A stretch of 64,000 bases of DNA from SKHV01 sp963678565 (GCA_963678565.1 OY782875.1:2790001-2854000); one strand, 5' to 3'; positions 46,779 through 56,351 are shown, counted from the stretch's first letter. The notes: a model not told the origin generated them from the sequence alone. Numbers and translations are program-made.

Positions 46779-48152
46779 TTATTCTATACTAAATTCCATA
46801 TTATTAAAATCAAAAACAGCTTTCTTACAATATTTAAAGATCTCATTACCTAAGTTGCCACCTTCAGCAGTACCTAATTTATCATCGTTTTCCTTGTCTA
46901 TAGCGACAGCACAGTCGTTTATCATCATAACTTTCTTGTCCTGTACTTGAATCTCAATTTTGGGGCATTTATATTCGTAACGACTGTAATGGCATTCTTC
47001 ATTTGCTCCACCCACAGCACCTTCGTGTAACGTAGCTTGTGGTTCTCGCCAAATATACTGTTTATGTTTTTCATAAAAATCCGTATTTATGAATAATCCA
47101 GCTTTTCCTCCTGTGTCGAAAAAGGTTAAAAAATCGCCATTATCAATTTTTATATTCATATAAAGATTGCCACCACTTATTGGCGAGCTGCCACTTAGAT
47201 AGAGATTTCGTTTATTAAAACTTAAGTTACTTTTGGGAAATGACATTGTATTCTTCTCAAAATTAAACTCAATAACACCTAACTTTTTAATAACGGGCAT
47301 TCCGAGTACAATGTCAAAATTCGAAGTTAAAATTGAATCGTACATTACCTGATGATGATCATTAGGGTCAATATCTTTGATATTAACGAAAACGGGTACA
47401 TTTTTTATACAAAATTTCCCAAAAGTTAAACTATCTACTATTCCTTTTAGCACTTTAATGCTTCCGTTGTTTAATAAGATAGTATCGGCAATGTTAAGTT
47501 TTACACCTATTTTTTCTGCTATAGCTTTTTTTGAAATATAGTTAACATTAGCACCTGTATCAAAATGAGTACGTAAATTAACACTATTCCACTTGGTATT
47601 AAAATAAATTCCGTTGTCGGGTTTGTTAGGTATTAATTGCACTTCTCCCGTGCAACGTGGATTGTGATCAATGATTTCCAAAGTTGTAGTTTCATTCTCC
47701 CAACCTTTGAATTGTTCAACAAGTGTTCCTAAGTCTTGTACTAGAGAAGTAACCTCATTTGTCGTATCGTTTTGTAAAATGGTTATCATTTTTTTGCATA
47801 GCACCTCTCCTCTTGCAAATTCTTGTTCATTTATGCAAATGTCAACCAACGCCTGTCCAAACCTACCAATCAAGGCAGGGGAATTCATATTCGATAAATT
47901 TTTATCCAACAGTTGCTCGTAGGCATCAATACTTTGGGCTGGATGATTGAACGCTATGCCCGTTTCCGCAATGTATAATAGTTTAACAAATTCATCATCA
48001 ATACTGTCTTTATGTTCATTGTAATAACGGTCAATCTCAAACCATCTCTTTGTTGAGATTAGATCAAGTAACTCTTGATTGTAATTATTAGATTGAGCTG
48101 AAGTCAAAATATATATTGACATTAAAAATAAGAGAGTAATATTTTTTTTCAT
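46779..48152 (-). CDS. Secreted retropepsin-like aspartyl protease
   Basis: The 457-residue protein has a signal peptide (MKKNITLLFLMSIYILTSAQ). A helical region of about 125 residues, resembling TPR-like helices, follows. Two aspartyl protease halves with HFDTGANVNYIS and FFDTGGKAGLFIN come next. The second half's Gly replaces the usual Ala, which is tolerated in retropepsins. No PDZ domain, unlike the relative at 34,599. Sole gene of its cassette. Confidence 0.82.
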   Translation of the reverse strand: MKKNITLLFLMSIYILTSAQSNNYNQELLDLISTKRWFEIDRYYNEHKDSIDDEFVKLLYIAETGIAFNHPAQSIDAYEQLLDKNLSNMNSPALIGRFGQALVDICINEQEFARGEVLCKKMITILQNDTTNEVTSLVQDLGTLVEQFKGWENETTTLEIIDHNPRCTGEVQLIPNKPDNGIYFNTKWNSVNLRTHFDTGANVNYISKKAIAEKIGVKLNIADTILLNNGSIKVLKGIVDSLTFGKFCIKNVPVFVNIKDIDPNDHHQVMYDSILTSNFDIVLGMPVIKKLGVIEFNFEKNTMSFPKSNLSFNKRNLYLSGSSPISGGNLYMNIKIDNGDFLTFFDTGGKAGLFINTDFYEKHKQYIWREPQATLHEGAVGGANEECHYSRYEYKCPKIEIQVQDKKVMMINDCAVAIDKENDDKLGTAEGGNLGNEIFKYCKKAVFDFNNMEFSIE

Positions 48153-48214
48153 CCTGATAATTGAAGAATGTGTTTATATAATGATTAGCTAATTTGTCGT
48201 TGTTTTGGCATAAC

Positions 48215-48360
48215 CGCTAACGGTTGGTACATGTTGTCGGTGCCGATTTCGAAGAGCGTTCCTGTCCGGTAGGACAGACGCTCAAGAAAGTAGCAAAGGC
48301 AACAAGTATTGCTGAACCCTCAGTGCGACATGCAAATTGCTATAAGCTGTTTCGTTACAT
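48215..48360 (-). repeat. attC-like site 15
   Basis: The left end is CGCTAAC-GG and the right end GTTACAT (a nearer GTTTCGT is also possible). It is about 146 bases, of the TGTCGGTGC subfamily with an inner hairpin (CTGTCCGGTAGGACAG). The stop of the next gene lies inside it. Confidence 0.8.
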
Positions 48361-49029
48361 TTCAATATCATTTAATTCCATAAACTTACTTAAATTGTTA
48401 TCTAACATAAGCCAGTTATTGTATGTGTCAATGTTTTTCATCATCTCAATAAGAGATTCACCTGTTGAGTTATTTTTAATTCCTCTATAAACTGGATATG
48501 GCATAATTTCGATATTTGGAATTTTTCCGAGAAACAAACCATTGGGGGAAATCAATAAATGTGATGGTGTCCCCAGATTATTGACACAATCAATGTAGAA
48601 GCTATTTTCTTCGTTTTGTTGCATATTTCTTGGAAGAAATAATTGAATTCCTTGTGGTTTGTGTTTATCTATAAGTTCTTTCCATAACTTCATCTTCCCA
48701 AGGTTGTCAACGCAAATACTAATAAAAACCACATTTGATGTATCATTAAAAAAAGATTGTACTTTATTATACTTCGGAATATCTGCTATGCACGGGATAC
48801 AATATGTTCCCCAAAAATTAAGAAGTACAACATTGTTTCTGAAGTCACTCAGTCTGACAATTTGATTGGATGTGTCTTTAAGTGTGAATATTGGAGCTTG
48901 TTCTCCATTATGAAATAATGATTCTTGTTTAGATTTTTCAATTAGGGAAGAAGAAAGTTCATCTTGACTGTATGAGTAAGTAAACAAGATAGAGAACCAG
49001 ATTGTCAATATAAATGATAGATTTCTCAT
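48355..49029 (-). CDS. TlpA-like thiol-disulfide oxidoreductase, exported
   Basis: The 224-residue protein has a signal peptide ending near TYSYS. Thioredoxin-fold motifs follow: APIFTLKDTSNQIVRLSDFRNNVVLLNFWGTY and a redox CIPC. A cis-proline-like LGTPSHLLIS segment and an extra C-terminal stretch of about 60 residues complete it. It is predicted to act in the periplasm as a reductant or resistance-type thioredoxin. Its stop falls inside attC-like site 15. Confidence 0.9.
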   Translation of the reverse strand: MRNLSFILTIWFSILFTYSYSQDELSSSLIEKSKQESLFHNGEQAPIFTLKDTSNQIVRLSDFRNNVVLLNFWGTYCIPCIADIPKYNKVQSFFNDTSNVVFISICVDNLGKMKLWKELIDKHKPQGIQLFLPRNMQQNEENSFYIDCVNNLGTPSHLLISPNGLFLGKIPNIEIMPYPVYRGIKNNSTGESLIEMMKNIDTYNNWLMLDNNLSKFMELNDIEM

Positions 49030-49084
49030 AAGTATTTTGTTTTATTGTGTATGTATAGTTTCAAATCGTGCTGTGTTGAATGAC

Positions 49085-49216
49085 TTATAACGGTCTCATA
49101 TAAGAATAGTAGCAAATTTTGAAACGCTTACTTTTCGATTAAACACAGACCTTTCTTATATTTACTTTCTTTGATTTTAGCGATTAAACCGCTATTATTT
49201 TTATACATTGTTGGGT
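49085..49216 (-). repeat. attC-like site 16
   Basis: The left end is TTATAAC-GG and the right end GTTGGGT, 132 bases. Interior resembles site 5 (AAGAATAGTAGC, GCTATTATTTTTATACATTG). The stop of the permease gene lies inside. Its right end has no good partner further right. Confidence 0.8.
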
Positions 49217-50499
49217 ACAGTTTTCTTTTTTTCCGTCTTTTTATAAATCCACTCCATTAAAAAACAAAATCCAATAATTGCTATTGAAATTATGACACCA
49301 ATAGTGTTTGAAGCGTATTGTTGATTAATTAAAATGATTGTAGCAATAATACATAAAACAAAACCTATCAACGGGATTATTTTACTACTACCTGTTTCTT
49401 TAGATAATCGATATCCAACAAGATTAACAATGCCGAAAATTAGTAAAAAGCCAACACTACCTGCTGTTGATATACTTTCTAGTTTTAGTACGTTCACTAA
49501 AATTAATGTAGCAACAGCAGTAATTAATAAACCAATTGGTTGATTCCAAAGTTTTGCTAAAAAGTGATGCGGTAGTTCATCGTCCTCAGCGATTTCGTAA
49601 TTGACTTTACTTCCTCCATAAAGAGATGCGTTAATTGCAGAAAACGTTGAAATTAACGCAGCAACTGTAATAATAGAAAAACCAATTTTTCCTAACATCG
49701 GTTTAGCCGCTTCTGCTAAAACATAATCTTGTGCTGTTGCAATTTTCGCGAATGGAAGCGAGCCTACAGTGACTAAAGCAATAATTATATAAAGCACAAT
49801 CACGAAAACCACAGAATAGTAATAGGCCCTTGGTATATTTTTTTCAGGATTTATTATATCAGGTGCAGCGTTTGCAATAAGTTCAAACCCTTCATAAGCA
49901 ACAAAAATAACCATTCCGCCAGCAAATAATTTAATAGGTGCTTCCCATTGTGAAACTGCTAATTGCGCTACATTTGGATTGCCAATCAAGCCATATGCAC
50001 CTATAAAAATAAAGGAAATCAGAATTACCAATTTGATAATTACTGCGTAAGATTCTATTTTACCAACTACAGCAATGCTATAATAGTTAATAGCAGAAGC
50101 TAAAATAATAATTGCACTTGCATAAATGTGGAAATCAATCGTTTTGTTATGAGTTAATTCTAAAAGGTTTGGTGCGTATGACCCAAATGCTGAAGCATAA
50201 AGTGAAAGCATAATTATATAGCTTATCCATAACAGATTATTAATTCCGCCACTAAAGATTGTTCTTCCGAAGCCTTGGTTAATAAATTTAACTGTTCCAC
50301 CTCTGTCAGGATATTTTTGTGATAATTTAACGTAACTGTACGAAGTGATTAATGCTAAAATACCGGCGAATAAAAAGGCAATTGGTGTTCCGCCTTTTGC
50401 GAGAGATACCGCAAGTCCTAGGACTGCAAATATTCCACCACCAACCATTCCACCAATTCCGATAGAAATAGCTTCTTTTAAACCTATTTTTTTACTCAT
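49201..50499 (-). CDS. APC-family amino acid permease
   Basis: The 432-residue membrane protein has about 12 helices. The APC opening motif GIGGMVGGGIFAVLGLAVSLAKGG contains the unwound substrate-binding glycines; FVAYEGFELIANAAPDI is helix 6. It probably imports an amino acid or amine. Its ATG overlaps the stop of the VOC gene by 4 bases. The three genes GNAT-VOC-permease form one coupled cassette, and the permease stop lies inside attC-like site 16. Confidence 0.92.
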   Translation of the reverse strand: MSKKIGLKEAISIGIGGMVGGGIFAVLGLAVSLAKGGTPIAFLFAGILALITSYSYVKLSQKYPDRGGTVKFINQGFGRTIFSGGINNLLWISYIIMLSLYASAFGSYAPNLLELTHNKTIDFHIYASAIIILASAINYYSIAVVGKIESYAVIIKLVILISFIFIGAYGLIGNPNVAQLAVSQWEAPIKLFAGGMVIFVAYEGFELIANAAPDIINPEKNIPRAYYYSVVFVIVLYIIIALVTVGSLPFAKIATAQDYVLAEAAKPMLGKIGFSIITVAALISTFSAINASLYGGSKVNYEIAEDDELPHHFLAKLWNQPIGLLITAVATLILVNVLKLESISTAGSVGFLLIFGIVNLVGYRLSKETGSSKIIPLIGFVLCIIATIILINQQYASNTIGVIISIAIIGFCFLMEWIYKKTEKKKTVPNNV

Positions 50500-50897
50500 A
50501 TAGTTTGGTTTTCAAATTCAATCAATTCAATTGGTGCTCCATTATGTTCAATCATTGCAACTCGAACTCCGTCTGATGGAGGATTTGGTTCTGTTATTAT
50601 TTTAAAATCACGATTTTTTAATTCAAAATTCAAGTTTTCAACTTCAAATGCGATATGAGGAATTGTCTGTATTAAATTATCAATCGGACTATCTTGTTCA
50701 AATCTCATCCACTCAATTCCGAAAGGGCTGGTGCTAAAGCCTGAAACATAAAATTTAAATTGTGGTAAATATTTTTCATTTGGCATCATATTATTTGTTG
50801 GGATTCCTAAATGATGGAATTTCCACCCCCACTTTTCGACACAAAGAGGTAATTCAAAATCTTGACGTATTGATTTTATATTTTTCATTTTACTCAA
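50496..50897 (-). CDS. VOC-fold (glyoxalase-like) protein
   Basis: The 133-residue protein has the VOC beta-alpha-beta-beta-beta pattern: WGWKFHHLGIPTNNM, then IPHIAFEVENLNFEL and VRVAMIEHNGAPIELIEFE. His and Glu at the usual ligand positions suggest a metal site. Substrate unknown; VOC proteins in such settings often modify or bind antibiotics. Middle gene of a three-gene cassette. Confidence 0.85.
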   Translation of the reverse strand: MSKMKNIKSIRQDFELPLCVEKWGWKFHHLGIPTNNMMPNEKYLPQFKFYVSGFSTSPFGIEWMRFEQDSPIDNLIQTIPHIAFEVENLNFELKNRDFKIITEPNPPSDGVRVAMIEHNGAPIELIEFENQTI

Positions 50898-50922
50898 CTT
50901 ACTTTATCTATTAGTTGTGTTT

Positions 50923-51393
50923 TTATTTTTTCGATTCAATTCTTTGTAATACAATGTTTACTGGGTAAAAATCAAAGTGTTTATAAAATTCAATAACTTG
51001 TTCATTCCCTGCGCCAACATCCAATTTTTGTGTTTTTGTTTCTTTTAAAATTAACCAGTCAATTGCTCTATTCATTAATTGTTCTCCGATTCCTGTTTTT
51101 CGATAAATCTTGTCAATATATATTGAATCAATTTCTCCTATTTTTTCATTTTCTCTGTCAATTGTACTGATACAATATCCAATTATGTAATTTTTATCAT
51201 CTGTCACATAATCAATTATTATTTCTTTTGATTTTTTTATTAAATAAGATTTTCTTGATTCCCATGTTTTGTTTTGAAATCGTGATTTGAAATTTTGGGA
51301 TAAGTCAAGGTGTAATTGATTCAATTTTTCCCATAATGGTTTTATCAAATCTAAATCGTCTATATTTCCTCTTTTAATAGTAAAATCGTTCAT
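50923..51393 (-). CDS. GNAT-family N-acetyltransferase
   Basis: The 156-residue protein has the GNAT signature: IGEIDSIYIDKIYRKTGIGEQLMNRAIDWL is the acetyl-CoA binding loop, then KLDVGAGNEQVIEFYKHFDFYPV. Substrate not predictable. First gene of the GNAT-VOC-permease cassette; 26 bases separate it from the VOC gene. Confidence 0.9.
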   Translation of the reverse strand: MNDFTIKRGNIDDLDLIKPLWEKLNQLHLDLSQNFKSRFQNKTWESRKSYLIKKSKEIIIDYVTDDKNYIIGYCISTIDRENEKIGEIDSIYIDKIYRKTGIGEQLMNRAIDWLILKETKTQKLDVGAGNEQVIEFYKHFDFYPVNIVLQRIESKK

Positions 51394-51416
51394 TTCATGT
51401 AGCTCATTTTGCTTGC

Positions 51417-51870
51417 CGCTAACTACTGTGTATTATCATTGTTGTTATATCGCGACTAGCATTACAACTTAATATCGCTATAAGGTTTTTATTCATAGAT
51501 CCCCATTCGGTTGCAAGCGTTTGTAGTCGTTTTTCAAACAGATAATACGCTTATCGTTCAATCCCTGAGGTGGCAAAAATCTCTCGCTGCTAATCGTTCT
51601 GAGTGTCACCGGATTTTGGGCATTGAAATTAACTATAATTATTTTATAATAGAAATTTGTGGTTTACCCTCTCTCCTGTCTCTCCCTTCGGGAATGGAGA
51701 GACGATTAGCCGGCGTTTCAAACAACTGCTTTGTTTACTTTTCGGATAGCTGCATTGAGGTAAGTTTCCTCTTTTTGGAAAAGAGCGAAACCTCTGGCTG
51801 GAGTTTTAATTTGCTTCGCTCTACCGGAAGTTGGGGTTAAAGAGTGATTGTTTGCAAATGGGCGTTAGCG
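51417..51870 (-). repeat. Candidate attC-like site 17, expanded to 454 bp
   Basis: CCGCTAAC at the left and GTTAGCGG at the right are exact complements but 454 bases apart, over three times the usual length. The interior includes a hairpin (GTCTCTCC with GGAGAGAC around CTTCGGGAAT at about 51,680-51,710). It could be an attC site expanded by an insertion. ORF 51,511-51,840 inside is not convincing. Confidence 0.45.
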
Positions 51871-51920
51871 GAAATTTTCTGGCTCATCTCAATATTTACA
51901 GGTATTAAAAAAATTTAGTT

Positions 51921-52550
51921 TCAAGTCTCAAACAAGGAAGACGGAGTCAACCTTCGTAATCGAGCCAACAATAGAACAATTAAACCGAAGAATATTGATG
52001 AAAGTAAGAACGTGATAACAATAGAAGAAATTTGGGCAACACCATTACTTGGTTCAAGTACAGAATATGGAACCCAACTATCGATTGTGAATCTCACTCC
52101 TGTTATTATGAGCCATATAACAGGATAAATAATAGCGATCCAAATATGCGAGAAGGATATTGTTTTTTTCGGTCCTTCTATAATCCAGTCAATTATTACT
52201 AATACTCCCGTAACCAAATGAACCATGTAGTTTGCCCAAACAAATCGTCCCCCCACATCATCGCCTTGCACAAAACACCAATAAAGTACGGTGACCATAA
52301 TCAAATCTACTGTAGCAACAAAGCGAACAATTTCAATCCATATATTCCGGTTTTTTCCTGTATATTTTGAAGCTATGAGAAGAGCAATAGCTCCTAAAAT
52401 ATTGCCTTGATTCGTCCAATAACCAAAGAAATTAATTGGTTCAAAAGAACTTACCGACCAAGAATCGCCCCACAGAATTATTTGTGTTGTTAATATTGCC
52501 AAAGCAGATATTATTCTATAATATGACCATATTAATTTAAATTTTTTCAT
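51921..52550 (-). CDS. Pr6Pr-family membrane protein
   Basis: The 209-residue protein has six predicted helices. It resembles the Pr6Pr (FAR-17a/AIG1-like) family: FFGYWTNQGNILGAIALL, then NYMVHLVTGVLVIIDWIIEGPKK and IIYPVIWLIITGVRF. Function unknown. Sole gene of its unit. Confidence 0.8.
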   Translation of the reverse strand: MKKFKLIWSYYRIISALAILTTQIILWGDSWSVSSFEPINFFGYWTNQGNILGAIALLIASKYTGKNRNIWIEIVRFVATVDLIMVTVLYWCFVQGDDVGGRFVWANYMVHLVTGVLVIIDWIIEGPKKTISFSHIWIAIIYPVIWLIITGVRFTIDSWVPYSVLEPSNGVAQISSIVITFLLSSIFFGLIVLLLARLRRLTPSSLFET

Positions 52551-52670
52551 ACGACTAGTGCTTTTTTTACAAAAATAATAGTCTAATCTCTACATATTCT
52601 TGACTATCGTCAAGAACTTCTTTTGTTATTTTGCACTTAGCTTTTTTGCATGTTCGTTAAGGCACATTAC

Positions 52671-52805
52671 CACCAACGGTTAGTACATGTTGTCGGTGTG
52701 GATTTCGCAGAGTGTTAATGTCCGAGACAGGACATGACGATCTAGAAAGGAACAGAGACAACTAGGAAAGCTGATGCCACACTGCAATTTATAAAGTGTT
52801 ACAGG
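52671..52805 (-). repeat. attC-like site 18
   Basis: The left end is CACCAAC-GG and the right end GTTACAG, 135 bases. Arms ACATGTTGTCGGTGTGG and CCACACTGCAATTTATAAAGT pair. Right-end complement GCCCTGTAAC matches site 19's left end at 9 of 10 bases. Confidence 0.85.
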
Positions 52806-52812
52806 GCGGTTT

Positions 52813-53511
52813 TTATGCATTCAAAATTCCTCCGTCAATTACTAATGTTGTTCCTGTTGCATAGCTATTATTCATTAAATACAAATATCCTTCAATAATC
52901 TCATTTTTTGAAGCCAATCGATTCATCGGTATTTTAGGTTCAATCTTTTTTACATTTTCAAAGTGTTCGTTGTCATTTGTCTTATTTTCAACAAATCCAG
53001 GGCTTACAACATTTATTCTTACAGGTAATATTTCAGTACATAAAGACTTTGCTAATGTTTCAACGGCTCCATTAGCACAAGCCTGCCAATAAAACCCCTG
53101 ATAACTACGTTGCGACGCAATTCCTGAAGTCATAATTATCGAGCCTGTTTGTTTTATCTTATTTAAACAATGTCGAACTATTTTGTATTGCGTCCAAAAT
53201 TTTTCATCAAATGCTTTTTTCACTTCTTTAGTTTTACTTTCTGCAAACAAATCTGATATGTTGGAGCCTCGAATTGTTACTATTAAATGGTCTATCTGAC
53301 TTATGCTATTTGCGAATTCAATAATTTCTGATTCATTATTAGCATCTGCTTTATAGAAAATCACGTTGTTTCCCAATTTATTTTTGGCAATTTCTAATTT
53401 TTCTTGATTTCTTGATACAATTACAACTTCATTACCTTTTTCTAGTAGATATTTTGCGAGTTGAAATCCAATTCCTGAACTACCTCCAAAGATGACAATC
53501 TTTTGTTTCAT
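52813..53511 (-). CDS. Short-chain dehydrogenase/reductase
   Basis: The 232-residue Rossmann-fold oxidoreductase has cofactor motif GGSSGIGFQLAKYL near residue 9. SIIMTSGIASQRSYQGFYWQACANGA supplies Ser, but the usual Tyr-x-x-x-Lys reads YWQACAN, so the catalytic lysine is missing. TSGIAS-Y...A may still support binding rather than catalysis. C-terminal INVVSPGFVENKT is standard. NAD(P)-dependent activity is therefore doubtful. Sole gene of its cassette. Confidence 0.85.
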   Translation of the reverse strand: MKQKIVIFGGSSGIGFQLAKYLLEKGNEVVIVSRNQEKLEIAKNKLGNNVIFYKADANNESEIIEFANSISQIDHLIVTIRGSNISDLFAESKTKEVKKAFDEKFWTQYKIVRHCLNKIKQTGSIIMTSGIASQRSYQGFYWQACANGAVETLAKSLCTEILPVRINVVSPGFVENKTNDNEHFENVKKIEPKIPMNRLASKNEIIEGYLYLMNNSYATGTTLVIDGGILNA

Positions 53512-53552
53512 TTATATTTTGTTTGTTATTTGGAAATTTTAGTTTAAATGCC

Positions 53553-53684
53553 TTGTAACGGCTACGTATATGAAATGTTTGGCATTTCGAAGCACTTTCC
53601 TGTCAAGTCGCTACAATGTTTATCAACATGTAACACCCTTGAAATTAGAACTATCCGCCCAATGATTTATACAAATTGTTAGCA
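53553..53684 (-). repeat. attC-like site 19
   Basis: The left end is TTGTAAC-GG and the right end GTTAGCA, 132 bases. Right end plus flank (GTTAGCAACTGG) is identical to that of site 8. Its complement TGCTAAC matches site 20's left end, 4.3 kb away. Confidence 0.82.
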
Positions 53685-53908
53685 ACTGGCTATTCTGTTT
53701 TTCAGTCGACTATCAACAAAATTAATAAAACATTTCATCTTGAGAACGACCATGTCAATGGTAAGATTGGCGAATCGATACTTTTGTAGAAACCGGCAAA
53801 TATGAATAGCAGCTTAGAGACGAAAGGTTTAAATATTCCAATACACAAATAACTATAATAAGACAGAAAGATGGAAATATAGTCGTACCTTCAAAAAAAT
53901 ATAAAGCT

Positions 53909-54022
53909 ATGTCAAAAGGAAAAGATGCAAAAGTAAAAAGCGACAAAAAAGTACCTGAAAAAACGCTAAAAGAAAAAAGAGCTGTCAAAATTGCAAAACG
54001 CAAAGAAAAGAAATCGGAATAA
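53909..54022 (+). CDS. Small lysine-rich protein
   Basis: A 37-residue ORF starts at ATG 53,909 (MSKGKDAKVKSDKKVPEKTL) and ends KRKEKKSE. It is highly basic, with no membrane segment. A strong terminator 22 bases downstream supports a real transcription unit. Similar tiny Lys-rich ORFs occur next to carbohydrate genes in Bacteroidota, but I cannot name a family. It points the same way as the glycosyltransferase. Confidence 0.55.
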   Translation: MSKGKDAKVKSDKKVPEKTLKEKRAVKIAKRKEKKSE

Positions 54023-54043
54023 CAACGATGTGTTAATATTGTA

Positions 54044-54096
54044 AATGTCCGTGATATTGATAATTAAAAACAAGCAATATCACGGACATTTTTTTC
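54044..54096 (+). terminator. Strong intrinsic terminator
   Basis: A 16-bp perfect stem (AATGTCCGTGATATTG at 54,044-54,059, with its complement at 54,075-54,090) is followed by a T run. It lies between the small ORF and the glycosyltransferase gene. Confidence 0.92.
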
Positions 54097-54125
54097 ATCA
54101 TCCATTTTAAGACTAATCCTCAACT

Positions 54126-56351
54126 ATGAAATATACTTTAATTGCTTCTTACCCGCCCAGAGAGTGCGGTATTGGTATCTTTACCAACAATTTATTCAAA
54201 TCAATTCTGAATAGTAATCCTAAAGAGAATGAGGGAGTCATTGTGGCTCTAAGTGACCATGATGTTTTATATAAATACCCTGAAGAAGTAAAATTAGTTA
54301 TTCGGCAAGATCATCAAATAGATTATTTAGAGGCGGTAGAATATATAAACTTGAGTGGTTCTGATATTTGCATCCTGGAACATGAGTTTGGTATTTTTGG
54401 CGGACGAGATGGCGATTACATACTTCCGTTATTGCACAAATTACAAATACCTCTTATCGTCACATTGCACACCATACTTAAAACGCCATCGTATAGCCAA
54501 AAAGCGACACTGTCTAAAATCTGCCAAATAGCAGACAAAGTCGTGGTCATGAGCCACAAGGCAATAGAGTTTTTAGTAGATGTATACCATGTACCACAAG
54601 AAAAAATTGCATTGATTGAACATGGTGTTCCCGACATTCATTTTAATCCTGAGCATTGCCGAAAGGAATTTAACCTCATGAAAAAGAAGGTGCTATTCAC
54701 TTTTGGCTTTTTAGGACGAAACAAGGGCGTTGAAACAGTTATTAAAGCATTGCCTAGAATTGTTGAAAAACATCCTAATCTACTTTATATTGTATTGGGC
54801 AAAACTCATCCTAATGTATTGCGTGAATCCGGTGAGGAATACCGTATTTCTCTAATGCGTATGGCCAAAAGCCTCAATGTAGAAAAGAATGTGGTGTTTC
54901 TCAACAAATTTCTTGATGAGCAAGAATTGTTTAAATATCTGTATGCCTGTGATGTATATATAACCCCCTACCCGCACGAAGCACAAATAACCAGTGGAAC
55001 TCTTTCGTATGCAGTAGGCATAGGTGCCGGAGTTGTTTCAACACCATATTGGCACGCAGAGGAATTATTAGCCGATGGACGAGGAAAATTATTTAATTTC
55101 AACGATCCTTCTGATCTTTCATCTACATTATTAGATCTTTTCGATCATCCAGAAAAGTTGCAGGCAATAAAGCAGAGAGCGTATAATTATGGATTAGGTA
55201 TTACCTGGCCCAAAACAGGAGATAAATACTGCAAAGTGGCACAAGAAATTGTGAAAGTTGCAGCCAAAGAGACAGAAGCAGTTCATAAAGAAATGGATCT
55301 TTTAGTTTTGCCTTCCTTCTCGCTCAAGCATATCAATAGAATGACTGATGATACAGGTATAATTCAACATGCAAAATTTGGAATTCCTAATCTAAAAGAA
55401 GGGTATTGTATGGATGATAATGCCAGAGCCTTACTTATGGCAACGATGAATTACAGACAATTGAAAGACCCGCGTTCACTCGAATTGTCTACTATTTATT
55501 TGAGTTACATTCATTACATGCAAAATCCCGATGGAACGTTTAGAAATTTCCTGAGTTTTAATAGAAGATTTCTTGATGAACTAGGCTCCGAAGATTCGTT
55601 TGGTCGTACGATTTGGGCGCTTGGTTTTTTATTGGGCAATTCCCCCAATGATAACTTTTACCAATCTGCAAAACAAATATTTTTTAATGCAACACCCAAT
55701 TTTGAAAAACTACAATCAATAAGAAGTATAGCTAATACGATAATTGGTATAAGTTATTATCTTAAAAGTGCGCCTTCTGATGAGAACATGATTGATAAGT
55801 TGAAGTTACTTGTAAACACACTAATCAAGCATTATGATGAAAATAACACGCCCAATTGGCAATGGTTTGAACAAATAATTGCGTACGATAATGGTCTTTT
55901 GCCATTGGCTCTTTTACATGCCTCAGAAATACTGAAGGACGATAAAGTGAGTAATGCAGCATTCGAATCGATGAATTTTCTGTCCTCGATAACCTTAAAA
56001 GATAATTGCTTATCTGTTATAGGAAATGAAAATTGGTATAAAAAAGGAGATATTCGCTCAATATATTCGCAACAACCTGTCGATGCTATGGCAATGGTTC
56101 TAATGTTTCATCAAGCTTTTCACCTTACAAAGGACAAAGAATACATAAGCAAGATTTACACCTGTTTCTTGTGGTTTATTGGCGAGAATGATTTGCAATT
56201 AAACTTATACGATTTTGAAACTCATGGTTGTAATGATGGTTTTGATAAAAATGGTGTTAACCAAAACCAAGGAGCAGAAAGTACATTGGCTTATATGATA
56301 TCATATTTAACGGTTTTACAGGCGTATGAAGAATATAACAAAGTTGACTAA
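54126..56351 (+). CDS. GT4-type glycosyltransferase with C-terminal helical domain
   Basis: The 741-residue protein has an N-terminal GT-B glycosyltransferase (about 1-390). Features are the opening YPPRECGIGIFTNNL, ILEHEFGIFGG, HGVPDIHF, and an E-x7-E-like ITSGTLSYAVGIGAGVVSTPYWHAEELL donor site. The C-terminal 340 residues form an (alpha/alpha)-barrel-like region (GYCMDDNARALLMATM, NWQWFEQIIAYDNGLLPLAL). This fusion is often encoded beside GH130 phosphorylases, as here, where the partner converges with a 4-base overlap. It probably handles beta-mannosides (inference). Confidence 0.88.
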   Translation: MKYTLIASYPPRECGIGIFTNNLFKSILNSNPKENEGVIVALSDHDVLYKYPEEVKLVIRQDHQIDYLEAVEYINLSGSDICILEHEFGIFGGRDGDYILPLLHKLQIPLIVTLHTILKTPSYSQKATLSKICQIADKVVVMSHKAIEFLVDVYHVPQEKIALIEHGVPDIHFNPEHCRKEFNLMKKKVLFTFGFLGRNKGVETVIKALPRIVEKHPNLLYIVLGKTHPNVLRESGEEYRISLMRMAKSLNVEKNVVFLNKFLDEQELFKYLYACDVYITPYPHEAQITSGTLSYAVGIGAGVVSTPYWHAEELLADGRGKLFNFNDPSDLSSTLLDLFDHPEKLQAIKQRAYNYGLGITWPKTGDKYCKVAQEIVKVAAKETEAVHKEMDLLVLPSFSLKHINRMTDDTGIIQHAKFGIPNLKEGYCMDDNARALLMATMNYRQLKDPRSLELSTIYLSYIHYMQNPDGTFRNFLSFNRRFLDELGSEDSFGRTIWALGFLLGNSPNDNFYQSAKQIFFNATPNFEKLQSIRSIANTIIGISYYLKSAPSDENMIDKLKLLVNTLIKHYDENNTPNWQWFEQIIAYDNGLLPLALLHASEILKDDKVSNAAFESMNFLSSITLKDNCLSVIGNENWYKKGDIRSIYSQQPVDAMAMVLMFHQAFHLTKDKEYISKIYTCFLWFIGENDLQLNLYDFETHGCNDGFDKNGVNQNQGAESTLAYMISYLTVLQAYEEYNKVD

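Noticed and set aside
51511..51840. 109-residue plus-strand ORF
   Set aside because: It lies inside a gene-free, hairpin-containing interval, is opposite to neighbours and has no recognisable protein pattern.
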